Source of the DNA: Beggiatoa leptomitoformis
GTDB lineage: Bacteria > Pseudomonadota > Gammaproteobacteria > Beggiatoales > Beggiatoaceae
Direction of reading: 5' to 3'
NCBI RefSeq assembly: GCF_001305575.3
Contig: NZ_CP012373.2
Coordinates: 4,106,799-4,170,798, forward strand
DNA length: 64,000 nucleotides
Shown here: in pieces, positions 8,979 through 16,515 of the stretch
Layout: every line of letters begins with the position of its first letter
Numbering within the stretch: the stretch's first letter is position 1
Translations under genes and position numbers: made by a program
The notes under the pieces: model-generated
Told to the model about the DNA's origin: nothing
The model's input: the letters and a program-made list of their open reading frames with translations, nothing else
The model's database searches: none

Positions 8979-8992
8979 TTTAAAACTCCAAC

Positions 8993-9385
8993 TTAAGGGT
9001 TTAACACACTAATAGTGCTAGCAATACTCTCTGCAATTGGTAATGCTAAAGGAATCACCCCTGCGAGGGCTTTTGTTGCGTCGATTAAACCTTTTGCAGT
9101 TACTTTAATCAAAGACTGTTTAGGTTTTTGTTGACTCGCTTCTTGCAACAAACTATCTGTTAATTCTGTGATTTCAGCGGCTTCTTTTTTCTTATCCGCA
9201 GGCACTTTTTGCAATTCTGCATTTAATTGTTCAATTAACTGCGTTAATTTCTCTTTAGCATCCGCACTGGCGTTTTGTAAACTCGCAATTTGCTGAGTGC
9301 CAATAGAAATATGGGCATTATCCCCTGTAGAAATTACGCCCACTGTTGACCCTGAAAGATTTACAGACCGATTGGCATCACTCAT
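8993..9385 (-). CDS. Small helical protein with N-terminal amyloid-like motif
   Basis: 130 residues from the ATG at 9385, preceded by an excellent TGGAGG at 5-base spacing; an in-frame ATG at 9397 overlaps that site and is unlikely. Residues 1-28 contain NRSV and TVGVISTGDNAHISIG, matching the NB-ARC protein and the membrane protein at 29822. The rest is alpha-helical: a charged coiled coil (about 35-80) and a C-terminal small-residue hydrophobic stretch (ATKALAGVIPLALPIAESIA) that could form an amphipathic or membrane-active helix. It is the first gene of the operon, 14 bp from the NB-ARC gene. It may be the effector or adaptor recruited by homotypic motif assembly, analogous to fungal HET-S and bacterial Bell-type partners. 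That role is inference. Confidence 0.75.
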   Translation of the reverse strand: MSDANRSVNLSGSTVGVISTGDNAHISIGTQQIASLQNASADAKEKLTQLIEQLNAELQKVPADKKKEAAEITELTDSLLQEASQQKPKQSLIKVTAKGLIDATKALAGVIPLALPIAESIASTISVLNP

Positions 9386-9397
9386 AAACGCCTCCAT

Positions 9398-9682
9398 AAA
9401 TTGATTGATAACATGCTATTTTACAAATTAAATTTTAATCTAACGATAGTATTAAAATACGGTCGCTTTTACCGCGTATTTGTATCAGTCATCATTTTAT
9501 CTAGCACATAAATAAGGAATATTTCATTCTCTATCATAGCGTTTTTAATATCACAGAAACAATGGATTATTACGGTTAAATCACTGGTCAACACTAAAAT
9601 ACAAAAACAACAGCAAATCGTCATACGAATCGAGTAAAATTTATCTTTAAAACTTACCTTTCACTAGACACTTCATAAAACT
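9398..9682. other. Divergent intergenic region upstream of the STAND operon and argG
   Basis: About 285 AT-rich bases between oppositely oriented genes. It must hold promoters for both. The only clear element is the direct-repeat copy at 9506-9526; I could not single out reliable -35/-10 pairs. Confidence 0.5.
9506..9526 (+). repeat. 21-bp direct repeat, right border of STAND/TPR island
   Basis: Perfect second copy of the repeat at 1971-1991, same orientation, located between the first gene of the island and argG. Confidence 0.7.
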
Positions 9683-10903
9683 ATGAGCGATATTAAAAAA
9701 GTAGTGCTTGCCTATTCAGGTGGATTAGATACCTCTATTATTCTCAAATGGTTACAAGATGAATATCACTGCGAAGTCGTTACTTTTACTGCGGATATCG
9801 GACAAGGCGAAGAATTAGAACCCGCCCGCGCAAAAGCACAAAAATTTGGCGTGAAAGAGATTCACATTTTAGATTTGCGTGAGGAATTTGTCCGCGATTT
9901 CGTGTTTCCCATTTTCCGCGCAAATAGCTTGTATGAGGGCGAATATTTACTCGGTACGTCCATTGCTCGTCCTTTAATTGCTAAATACCTTGTTGAAATT
10001 GCTAATCAATCTAATGCGGATGCAATTTCTCATGGCGCGACGGGTAAAGGCAATGACCAAGTGCGTTTTGAATTGGGTGCGTATGCTCTTAAACCTGAAG
10101 TGAAAGTTATCGCCCCTTGGCGGGAATGGGATTTAAACTCCCGTGAAAAATTATTGGCTTATGCTGAACAGCATGATATTCCCATTGAGCGCAAAAAAGG
10201 TGAATCACCTTATTCAATGGATGCCAATTTGTTGCATATTTCTTATGAAGGCAAAGGCTTAGAAAACCCTTGGCAAGCCCCTGAAGAAGAAATGTGGCGT
10301 TGGTCTGTCTCCCCCGAATCTGCACCCGATAAAGCGACTACCTTAGAATTAACGTATGAAAAAGGTGACATCGTCGCAATTGATGATAAACCAATGAGTC
10401 CCGCGACTGTGTTGGCGTATTTAAATAAAGTTGGCGGTGAAAACGGTGTTGGTCGGGCTGATTTGGTAGAAAACCGTTATGTGGGGATGAAGTCTCGCGG
10501 TTGTTATGAAACACCGGGCGGGACGATTATGATTAAAGCTCACCGCGCGATTGAGTCTATTACGTTAGACCGCGAAGTTGCGCATTTAAAAGATGATTTG
10601 ATGCCACGTTATGCAAGTTTAGTTTATAACGGTTATTGGTGGAGTCCTGAACGGCAGATGTTGCAAACCATGATTGATGCGTCACAAGCAACGGTTAATG
10701 GCAAGGTGCGCGTTAAGTTGTATAAAGGGAATGTGATTGTAACGGGGCGCATGTCTGCAACGAATAGTTTGTTTGACACCAGTATTGCAACGTTTGAAGA
10801 TGATGGCGGTGCGTATAATCAGAAGGATGCAGAAGGGTTTATTAAACTTAATGCGTTACGGATGAGAATCGCTGCCCGTTTACAGCAAGCACAGAAAAAA
10901 TAA
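9683..10903 (+). CDS. argG: Argininosuccinate synthase
   Basis: 406 residues, normal length for ArgG. The N-terminal ATP pyrophosphatase P-loop [14 protein letters not shown] is at 10-23. The central [14 protein letters not shown] and C-terminal [10 protein letters not shown] segments are family hallmarks. It joins citrulline and aspartate with ATP to form argininosuccinate in arginine biosynthesis, in the cytoplasm. It is monocistronic here, diverging from the STAND island. It faces the pyruvoyl-dependent arginine decarboxylase on the other strand; argC lies far away at 57171, so the arginine genes are scattered in this genome. Confidence 0.98.
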   Translation: MSDIKKVVLAYSGGLDTSIILKWLQDEYHCEVVTFTADIGQGEELEPARAKAQKFGVKEIHILDLREEFVRDFVFPIFRANSLYEGEYLLGTSIARPLIAKYLVEIANQSNADAISHGATGKGNDQVRFELGAYALKPEVKVIAPWREWDLNSREKLLAYAEQHDIPIERKKGESPYSMDANLLHISYEGKGLENPWQAPEEEMWRWSVSPESAPDKATTLELTYEKGDIVAIDDKPMSPATVLAYLNKVGGENGVGRADLVENRYVGMKSRGCYETPGGTIMIKAHRAIESITLDREVAHLKDDLMPRYASLVYNGYWWSPERQMLQTMIDASQATVNGKVRVKLYKGNVIVTGRMSATNSLFDTSIATFEDDGGAYNQKDAEGFIKLNALRMRIAARLQQAQKK

Positions 10904-10913
10904 GCCGTAAAAT

Positions 10914-10946
10914 TTTCCCTCCTCTTCGTCAGGGGAGAGGGGGAAA
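10914..10946 (+). terminator. Probable terminator after argG
   Basis: TTTCCC-T-CCTCT pairs with AGAGGGGGAAA (11 bp with one bulged T) around a 10-base loop, a few bases after the argG stop. The A/T-rich ends allow function in both directions between the convergent genes, but no long T-run follows. Confidence 0.4.
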
Positions 10947-11006
10947 TGTTTCAGAATAAAGTCTTTTCTTCAGGTTTACAGACCAGATGTAACCTTAGTT
11001 TTGTTA

Positions 11007-11492
11007 TTAATCTTCGTTAGATGACCAGCCACGACTCCCAAACACGGCAATAACCACAGAACAAACAGGCTGACCTGTGCATTCAATGCCCACAATTTTA
11101 TGTTGAACGGGTTGAAAACCACGGGTTGTGTCTTGTGTCATCGCGTTTAAGGTACTGAAAATATCTTGGCGAACTTTTTCTTCACTTTCATCATGTAACT
11201 CTACAAACCAACCGCCACCAACTTTGTCATGCGACCAGCCTAAACCAGCCCATGCGGCTTTACCTGCCGTTGTTTCACGTTGTTGTGACATGACGACAAA
11301 TAGCACATCGCCATAAGTGAGCGTAGCAGGGGCGGGGTAGCTATCGCAATGCACGATTTCTGTTGCGGGGGGGATGACAGAGGAAAGCGGAATTAGGTTG
11401 TAGTTGGCAACGCCTGCATTGTTAATGGCATCATAAAAAGCCGCTAATTGTGTTGGTCCTGTTCCTGTCGCGCTTATCATGTGAATCTTCAT
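11007..11492 (-). CDS. Pyruvoyl-dependent arginine decarboxylase
   Basis: 161 residues, typical for the PvlArgDC family. The self-processing motif NLIPLSSVIPPATEI is present; by family precedent the chain cleaves between Ser37 and Ser38, leaving a pyruvoyl group on the alpha chain beginning at 38. Other conserved stretches are GDVLFVVMSQQ and GWSHDKVGGGWFVELHDES. It converts arginine to agmatine, the first step of polyamine synthesis by this route. A glutathionylspermidine-synthase-like gene is present at 27946, so polyamine chemistry is plausible. It is convergent with argG and not obviously in an operon with the next gene upstream. Confidence 0.93.
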   Translation of the reverse strand: MKIHMISATGTGPTQLAAFYDAINNAGVANYNLIPLSSVIPPATEIVHCDSYPAPATLTYGDVLFVVMSQQRETTAGKAAWAGLGWSHDKVGGGWFVELHDESEEKVRQDIFSTLNAMTQDTTRGFQPVQHKIVGIECTGQPVCSVVIAVFGSRGWSSNED

Positions 11493-11547
11493 TTTATTTT
11501 CTTTGTCCTTTTGTGGGTAATGCGTTGGTTGATGGTGTTAAAGCAGT

Positions 11548-12591
11548 TTAATACACTGAATTTATTTCAAAATCATGAATAATCTGGTTATTTCTTTGTA
11601 TTTTTACGTTTATTTGGTAGTCGGGATTAATTTTGTCAGGACGATTGTGAATATAATATTGGACTTGTAAGCAGTCATCAGGGCGCACAGGAATAGGGGC
11701 GCAGGGAATATATATGGGTGTCCAGCAGGTTGCTTTAAAAACATGGGGGGTTGTAAAGGGGGTTGTTGCAAAGGAGTAAATTAGATGTTGTGCATCAACA
11801 TTTAATTCAATCCATAGTAAAAATCCTTGTAGTTCATTTTGTTGTGTAATATGAAAGGTGTCGTTGCGTCTGCTTTCTGTTTGTAGTGCTTGGGTGAAAT
11901 CAATTTCTTCAAAAAGATGTGGATTGGCTAATAAATGTGATGCGGGGAAATTATAAAATTCAAATCGATTAATGGTAATTTTTTCTGTGTTTAGCGTTGT
12001 TATCAGTGTGTCGTAATGGGCTTTAAGGGTGGTTAAAAAGTGGTTTTGGTACAGGGGGGGTAAGGCTATGGGCGCAATTTTGGTGAGACATTTTAGGGGT
12101 ATCATTTGTGCGTCTGGGCGTAAAAAGCGTTTGGCATCTTGCAAAATGGTCAGTACGCCTTCGGAACTGCTGATATTGCCGATAATTTCGGATAAACAAA
12201 TATCTACTTTTTCGGGTAGTTCTACCGCTGTTGAATAGCCTTGTATAATCGTTACTTTGTCGTTTAGTTGTTGTGCATTAAGTAGTTGTTGCGCTTGTAT
12301 TACCGCCGTTTCGTTGCATTCTATTGCATAAACGTGTTCCGCACCCGCCGCTACACTCATTAATGTAAGGGGTAATGTCGCCCCCGCGCCTATATCAACC
12401 ACTTTTTTGCCATTAACATGACGTTGGATAACGGCTTGATAGGCTTCCATACGCCCGCGATCATCACACAATAGTTGATACATAATGGCATCAAATAAGG
12501 CGGGATAATCCCAATAAGCGGGCAGGATAAAAGGTTGTTGTTGGTTGATAAGGGCTAGAAATTGTTGACTAATATCTTGAGAAGACATCAT
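11548..12591 (-). CDS. PRMT-like class I SAM-dependent methyltransferase
   Basis: 347 residues. Motif I is VVDIGAGATLPLTL (64-77), followed by the acidic loop AIECNET (89-95). LSEIIGNISSSEG places Glu135 and Glu144 nine residues apart, the spacing of the double-E loop of protein arginine methyltransferases. A C-terminal beta-rich part contains ATCWTPIYIPCAPIPV, corresponding in position to the PRMT THW loop but with TCW. These features suggest a bacterial PRMT-fold enzyme that may methylate a guanidino or amine group. Substrate is unknown. The start is one of two adjacent ATGs (12591 or 12588). Confidence 0.75.
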   Translation of the reverse strand: MMSSQDISQQFLALINQQQPFILPAYWDYPALFDAIMYQLLCDDRGRMEAYQAVIQRHVNGKKVVDIGAGATLPLTLMSVAAGAEHVYAIECNETAVIQAQQLLNAQQLNDKVTIIQGYSTAVELPEKVDICLSEIIGNISSSEGVLTILQDAKRFLRPDAQMIPLKCLTKIAPIALPPLYQNHFLTTLKAHYDTLITTLNTEKITINRFEFYNFPASHLLANPHLFEEIDFTQALQTESRRNDTFHITQQNELQGFLLWIELNVDAQHLIYSFATTPFTTPHVFKATCWTPIYIPCAPIPVRPDDCLQVQYYIHNRPDKINPDYQINVKIQRNNQIIHDFEINSVY

Positions 12592-12638
12592 AAATATGCT
12601 GTTTACAATATTTTATATATTTAATATTTTCAGTAAAA

Positions 12639-13595
12639 TCAAGCATATTGTAGCGATGGCTTATCACTGAGGGTTTTCGAAAATTCGATTAATGCCTGAT
12701 TAACTTCTTTAGGACAATCGCTAATCGCATGATGTCCGCAATTAGGGATGATAACCAGTGTTGAATTTAATAGACATTCCTTTAGTCGGTGTGCATCACT
12801 GGGCGGAAACCAGTGGTCTTTTTCTCCCCATAAAATCAGGGTTGGGCATTTGATTTCTGATAGGTTTTCTTGTACTTCAGCAATAACGCCGTCGTTATAG
12901 CGCATCAGTTTAATAATTTCTTCCGTTGCTTGTTTAGAATCCGCTGTTAAGCGGGTAAGCGCGCCGCGAAATGTGATGTAGGGATATAACACCCAGTGAA
13001 CATTTTCTGCTTGTGATGCTTGGGGATTGTAGTAAATCTCGCGCTGTCCTTGATGATATAACGCTCGTAGCACAGGGACACAGTAGCGAATCAAGCCTGC
13101 GTAATCAAAGAAGCGTACCCAACTTAAGGGAATTTTAACCATCATTCGCATCCCTAAATTAGGCATTTGACGGGGAAAAATAGCCGCATCGATAACTGAC
13201 AGTTGTGCAACTAAATCAGGACGTTCTTGTGCAACGGCTAGGGCAAGTAATCCGCCTAATGATTCGCCGACTAGAAAAACGGGTTCATCGCTTAAGGCTT
13301 CTATAACGCGAATAACTTCTTTAACTTGATAGCCCGACCGGTCTATTTGTTGTGGTTTTTCTGAATAGCCATAGCCTTTACCATCAAAACAAATTACGCG
13401 GAAATGTTGAGCCAAATCGTCTATATTGCGGTGCCAACTGTAGCTCCAGCATCCCCAGCCATTTAAACAGACAAGCGGTTGCCCTTGTCCTTTTTCCCCA
13501 TAAGAAAGCTCTACAGGGTTGCCATTTGCATCTATTATTTGCAGGGTTTTGCGCCCTGTTGGAAAGGTTAATTGCCACCAATCTTGTTGTTGCAT
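12639..13595 (-). CDS. Alpha/beta hydrolase
   Basis: 318 residues with the complete catalytic set: nucleophile Ser112 in VGESLGGLLAL, acid Asp260 in LWGEKDHWFP, and His288 in NCGHHAISDCP. An oxyanion-hole region LNGWGCWSYSW lies at 44-54. A helical cap lies between about 140 and 245. No signal peptide, so it is cytoplasmic. It resembles the MhpC/epoxide-hydrolase-like group of esterases and lipases; the substrate cannot be read from the sequence. It is 47 bp upstream of the PRMT-like gene on the same strand and may be co-transcribed with it. Confidence 0.88.
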   Translation of the reverse strand: MQQQDWWQLTFPTGRKTLQIIDANGNPVELSYGEKGQGQPLVCLNGWGCWSYSWHRNIDDLAQHFRVICFDGKGYGYSEKPQQIDRSGYQVKEVIRVIEALSDEPVFLVGESLGGLLALAVAQERPDLVAQLSVIDAAIFPRQMPNLGMRMMVKIPLSWVRFFDYAGLIRYCVPVLRALYHQGQREIYYNPQASQAENVHWVLYPYITFRGALTRLTADSKQATEEIIKLMRYNDGVIAEVQENLSEIKCPTLILWGEKDHWFPPSDAHRLKECLLNSTLVIIPNCGHHAISDCPKEVNQALIEFSKTLSDKPSLQYA

Positions 13596-13872
13596 AATCT
13601 TTGTAAAAATACCGTCATTCTCAAAAGCTAAAATTATCTCACAATCACTTGTGAAATAGTTATGTTCCGAGAGAAAAGACAGAGAAATTTAGTTGGTTGT
13701 TGTTTTTGTATTTTTTGGGAAATCTTGCGTCGGATATAAAAAAGCACGGATAACACTGCGTAAAGCCGTGGTATCCGTTTATCTAGCCTAGTGTTTTCAA
13801 TATTAATAAAGTATTACTTTTTGTCTTTAATAATTCTGAAAAGTCGCTAACCATTGATTTAGTTTGTCTTTA
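13596..13872. other. Intergenic region, hydrolase to sensor operon
   Basis: 277 bases holding the promoter area of the hydrolase gene and, at 13736-13778, the terminator of the EF-hand/sigma operon. I see no further gene. Confidence 0.5.
13736..13778 (-). terminator. Rho-independent terminator of the EF-hand/ECF operon
   Basis: ACGGATAACAC (13746-13756) pairs with GTGGTATCCGT (13768-13778), one mismatch. On the minus strand the hairpin is followed by GC and six T (the A-run at 13738-13743). It lies about 95 bp beyond the last gene. Confidence 0.75.
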
Positions 13873-14562
13873 CTATTCTGTTTCGTCCGATTGTTTTAAT
13901 TTAAATGCCTCTAGCTCGGATTCTGTTAATACTCCGTCATTGTTTTTATCTAGGTGTTTAAATCGTTCGATTGCTATTGCTTGTCGTCTAGGCGGTAGTC
14001 CTTCGGTAAATTCTGTTTGTGTTAATTCTCCATTTTTGTCGCTGTCACGCTCGCGTAAATAGTTGGCTACACGCTTTTCTAATCGTTCTAATCGATTACC
14101 TATGGGTTTGTTTAATTTTTCAGCAAAGGCTTGGCGTTCTGCAACAGTCAATTTATCCAGTATTTCAATAAATCCTTGATGTAAGTTGTTTTTTAAGGAT
14201 TCATCAATATCTCTTACTTGTTTAAACGTATTGTCTAGTTGTTGACGGTCTAGGGTTTCTGCCATTAACTGTGTGTGGATGCTTTGCCGTACTTGACGCA
14301 GTTGTTGCAGTTGCGCTTGTATCGTTGGTTTGTATTTTTCAACGATGGGTTGTATGCGTTCAAATGCGCTAGGGGGTAAATCGCGGAATATGGGTGGTAG
14401 TTTAAAGTCCGCGAGGATTTCTAATTCAGTTTGTTCGGGCGGTGGTTTGCACGGCGGATGTTGATACATTCCAATCAAAAGACCAAATAGAAATAAGTTC
14501 AGCACGAGTAACCCTATAAAGGCGATACCAAACAGGCGCGGATTTCGGCTGATTATAACCAT
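13873..14562 (-). CDS. Membrane-anchored Metal_resist-type sensor with C-terminal EF-hands
   Basis: 229 residues. One N-terminal membrane helix (about 9-31), then a helical periplasmic domain with PSAFERIQPIVEKYKP and HTQLMAETLDRQQLDN segments reminiscent of CnrX/CpxP/Spy (Metal_resist family). The last 70 residues hold two EF-hand loops, DSDKNGELTQTEF and DKNNDGVLTESEL. A fusion of these parts suggests a periplasmic cation sensor, Ca2+ being the obvious ligand. It is the last gene of a four-gene operon and overlaps the anti-sigma gene by 10 bases. By analogy with CnrX it would modulate the anti-sigma factor (inference). Confidence 0.78.
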   Translation of the reverse strand: MVIISRNPRLFGIAFIGLLVLNLFLFGLLIGMYQHPPCKPPPEQTELEILADFKLPPIFRDLPPSAFERIQPIVEKYKPTIQAQLQQLRQVRQSIHTQLMAETLDRQQLDNTFKQVRDIDESLKNNLHQGFIEILDKLTVAERQAFAEKLNKPIGNRLERLEKRVANYLRERDSDKNGELTQTEFTEGLPPRRQAIAIERFKHLDKNNDGVLTESELEAFKLKQSDETE

Positions 14563-15098
14563 GAGGAAAGTTCCTGTTCATTTGACGTGGTGGCATCCAT
14601 TCCAAACACGGCATTCCATTCGTCATAGACGACTTGTTCTACGAGTTGTTCATTCATCGTATTCGGTTGTTGAGAGTCGAACGCGCTCGAACCTAGCCAA
14701 ACACCGATTGCTAGCGGTAGGGCAAGTGTTAAAGCAGGTCGCCAAAGGTGTTGACTAGGACTTGTTCCCCAAAGCAGGCGTTCTACCCACAGGCTGGCTA
14801 GGTTGCTCCACGTTGTCCATGTGCTTATCTGAGGGGGTAGCGGTGTTGCTATTTGTGGCGTTTGTTGTACCGCGAGTAGAATACGATGACTCAGCAACGG
14901 AGAAACAGGACAATCGGGCAGTTGGTCTAGTACGTTGTCTAATTGTTGTGCTTCAGCTAACCATTGTTTAGCGGTTGCAGAGGTGTTTAGTAATGTCTGT
15001 GCGGCTTGGCGTTCAGCCGTTGCCCAGCGATTAGGGTTAGCACCGTAAGCGGATAAGAGTTGCGCGAAACGTTCAAGTGTCATGGGTGTGTTTGACAT
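14553..15098 (-). CDS. Probable membrane anti-sigma factor
   Basis: 181 residues. The N-terminal part, MTLERFAQLLSAYGANPNRW and following helices, is cytoplasmic. A single membrane helix lies at about 121-140 (PALTLALPLAIGVWLGSS), followed by a short periplasmic tail. Topology, size and a 26-base overlap with the ECF sigma gene identify it as the probable anti-sigma factor. It has no zinc-binding HxxxCxxC motif, so it is not a ZAS-type anti-sigma. It sits between sigma factor and sensor, the order expected for CnrYXH-like control. Confidence 0.72.
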   Translation of the reverse strand: MSNTPMTLERFAQLLSAYGANPNRWATAERQAAQTLLNTSATAKQWLAEAQQLDNVLDQLPDCPVSPLLSHRILLAVQQTPQIATPLPPQISTWTTWSNLASLWVERLLWGTSPSQHLWRPALTLALPLAIGVWLGSSAFDSQQPNTMNEQLVEQVVYDEWNAVFGMDATTSNEQELSSWL

Positions 15099-15648
15099 AG
15101 TCGCCCCCTTCTGAAGAAAGCAATTGCTTTTTTAATGTGCGTCGCGCTCTGGAAAGGAGGGATTCCAACGCATCTACACTGATTTGTAAAATATGAGCAG
15201 CCTCTTGATTATCTAAGCCTTGGTAATAGCAAAGTAGGAGAGCTGCCCGTTGTCGTTCTGCTAAGGTTTCTAAGCCTTTTTCTAGTTGGTCAACGATTTC
15301 TATTTGGTGGTAGTCATCGGTTGGTGAGGCAATTTCTATTTCGTCGGGGTCATCAATATCTATCATATTGGGCGATTGTTGGCGCAAGCGGTCCAGACAG
15401 AGGTGATAAGCAATGCTGTGTATCCATGTTGTCAGTTTTGCTTTTTCTGCTTGCCATTGCGCTGCATTGCGCCACACTTTGACGAGTGTATCTTGCGCGA
15501 TTTCTTCTGCATCAGCAGTATTGTTTAACATTCGATAGGCGAAACGGTACAGCGTGCGCAGATAATGGTTGACCAGTTGATTAAAGGCTTGTTGGTCTCC
15601 TTGCTGAATGCGTTGCATTAACGTGCTATCTGCCGTTTCGTCCATCAT
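15073..15648 (-). CDS. ECF sigma-70 family RNA polymerase sigma factor
   Basis: 191 residues, two-domain ECF sigma. Region 2 contains FNQLVNHYLRTLYRFAYRML and DAEEIAQDTLVKVWRN; region 4 contains LAERQRAALLLCYYQGLDNQ and the helix-turn-helix EAAHILQISVDALESLLSRA. A Glu/Asp-rich linker joins them. It directs RNA polymerase to a small regulon once released from the overlapping anti-sigma product. A start at 15648 or the next codon (MM) is possible. The EF-hand gene precedes it by about 35 bp and is probably part of the same transcript. Confidence 0.92.
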   Translation of the reverse strand: MMDETADSTLMQRIQQGDQQAFNQLVNHYLRTLYRFAYRMLNNTADAEEIAQDTLVKVWRNAAQWQAEKAKLTTWIHSIAYHLCLDRLRQQSPNMIDIDDPDEIEIASPTDDYHQIEIVDQLEKGLETLAERQRAALLLCYYQGLDNQEAAHILQISVDALESLLSRARRTLKKQLLSSEGGDYVKHTHDT

Positions 15649-15682
15649 TTACCCAAGTGAGCTAAAAAAACGTGCAATACGC

Positions 15683-16309
15683 TTATTCTTTTAACTTTTT
15701 ATCGCGTTTTTGCACTAGTTGCAGGATTTCTTCCTGTGTTACAACCCCATCTTCGTTGCTATCTAAGCGGTTAAAGAAAGGGAGATGTTTGACAAATTCG
15801 TCTTTCGACAGTTTACCATCTTTATCTAAATCCATCTTACTAAACATCTTTTCTTGGCGGGCATCTTTTTTATCAGCCTGTTTTTCTTGCATAGTGGTTT
15901 TAAATGTTTGCCATTCTGCTTGGGTGACGCTGTTATCTGCGTTGCTGTCAATCTTTTTGAAGAGCTTGAGTAATTGCGCCTCACGTTTGCCACCCGTTGC
16001 GGCTTCTAATTCGGCGATACTGACGGCATTGTCACCATTACTGTCAAACGTGGCAAAGACGGTATTTTGTAGTTGTTGTTGCTGTTTTTTCAACCCTGCT
16101 TGAAATTCTTCAATGCTGAGAAAGCCGTCATTATTGGTATCTGCTTCAGAAAAGAAAACGGTTTTTGCTGCTTGCACTTCATCTTGGGTAATGACTTTGT
16201 CGCCATTGGTGTCATAGCGTTCAAATAAGTTATGTTCACGGTCTGCAAAAACGGCATGACTGTTTAAAATAAGGACGACAGCGGCTGACAATGTAGTTAA
16301 AGTTTTCAT
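15683..16309 (-). CDS. Exported EF-hand calcium-binding protein (six EF loops)
   Basis: 208 residues from the ATG at 16309, which follows GAGGAGAA at 5 bases; an upstream in-frame start at 16324 lies inside that ribosome site. A signal peptide MKTLTTLSAAVVLILNSHAVFA is followed by six EF-hand loops: DTNGDKVITQDE, DTNNDGFLSIEE, DSNGDNAVSIAE, DSNADNSVTQAE, DLDKDGKLSKDE and DSNEDGVVTQEE. Probable periplasmic Ca2+ buffer or sensor. It leads the ECF operon. An ECF-like element (CAAC...CGTA on the minus strand, 16412-16385) lies upstream, so it may be a target of its own sigma factor (inference). Confidence 0.87.
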   Translation of the reverse strand: MKTLTTLSAAVVLILNSHAVFADREHNLFERYDTNGDKVITQDEVQAAKTVFFSEADTNNDGFLSIEEFQAGLKKQQQQLQNTVFATFDSNGDNAVSIAELEAATGGKREAQLLKLFKKIDSNADNSVTQAEWQTFKTTMQEKQADKKDARQEKMFSKMDLDKDGKLSKDEFVKHLPFFNRLDSNEDGVVTQEEILQLVQKRDKKLKE

Positions 16310-16384
16310 GAGAATTCTCCTCATTATTGCGCTAGGCGCGGGAAAGTTAGGGTTAAAGGTCTTATTGTTATCTTCATTTAGTTA

Positions 16385-16412
16385 TACGTTTACGGGTATA
16401 AAAATCCGTTGC
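16385..16412 (-). promoter_or_regulatory. Possible ECF-type promoter of the EF-hand/sigma operon
   Basis: On the minus strand CAACGG is followed about 19-20 bases later by CGTA, resembling the AAC / CGT core of ECF promoters. It lies about 75-100 bases upstream of the first gene. Spacing is longer than usual and there is no second example to compare with, so this is weak. Confidence 0.2.
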
Positions 16413-16515
16413 AGAAAATTTTTTTTGGCGGATTTAGGCAAAAATAAATGGGTAAAAACCAGCTATTTTTTGCTTATTTTCATACTAACCAGTTTAATTT
16501 ATTAGTTTTTATATC

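Noticed and set aside
8993-9397. Longer start MEAFM for the 130-residue protein
   Set aside because: The upstream ATG overlaps the GGAGG ribosome site of the ATG at 9385, and the two related proteins begin at the corresponding M(S/P)D.
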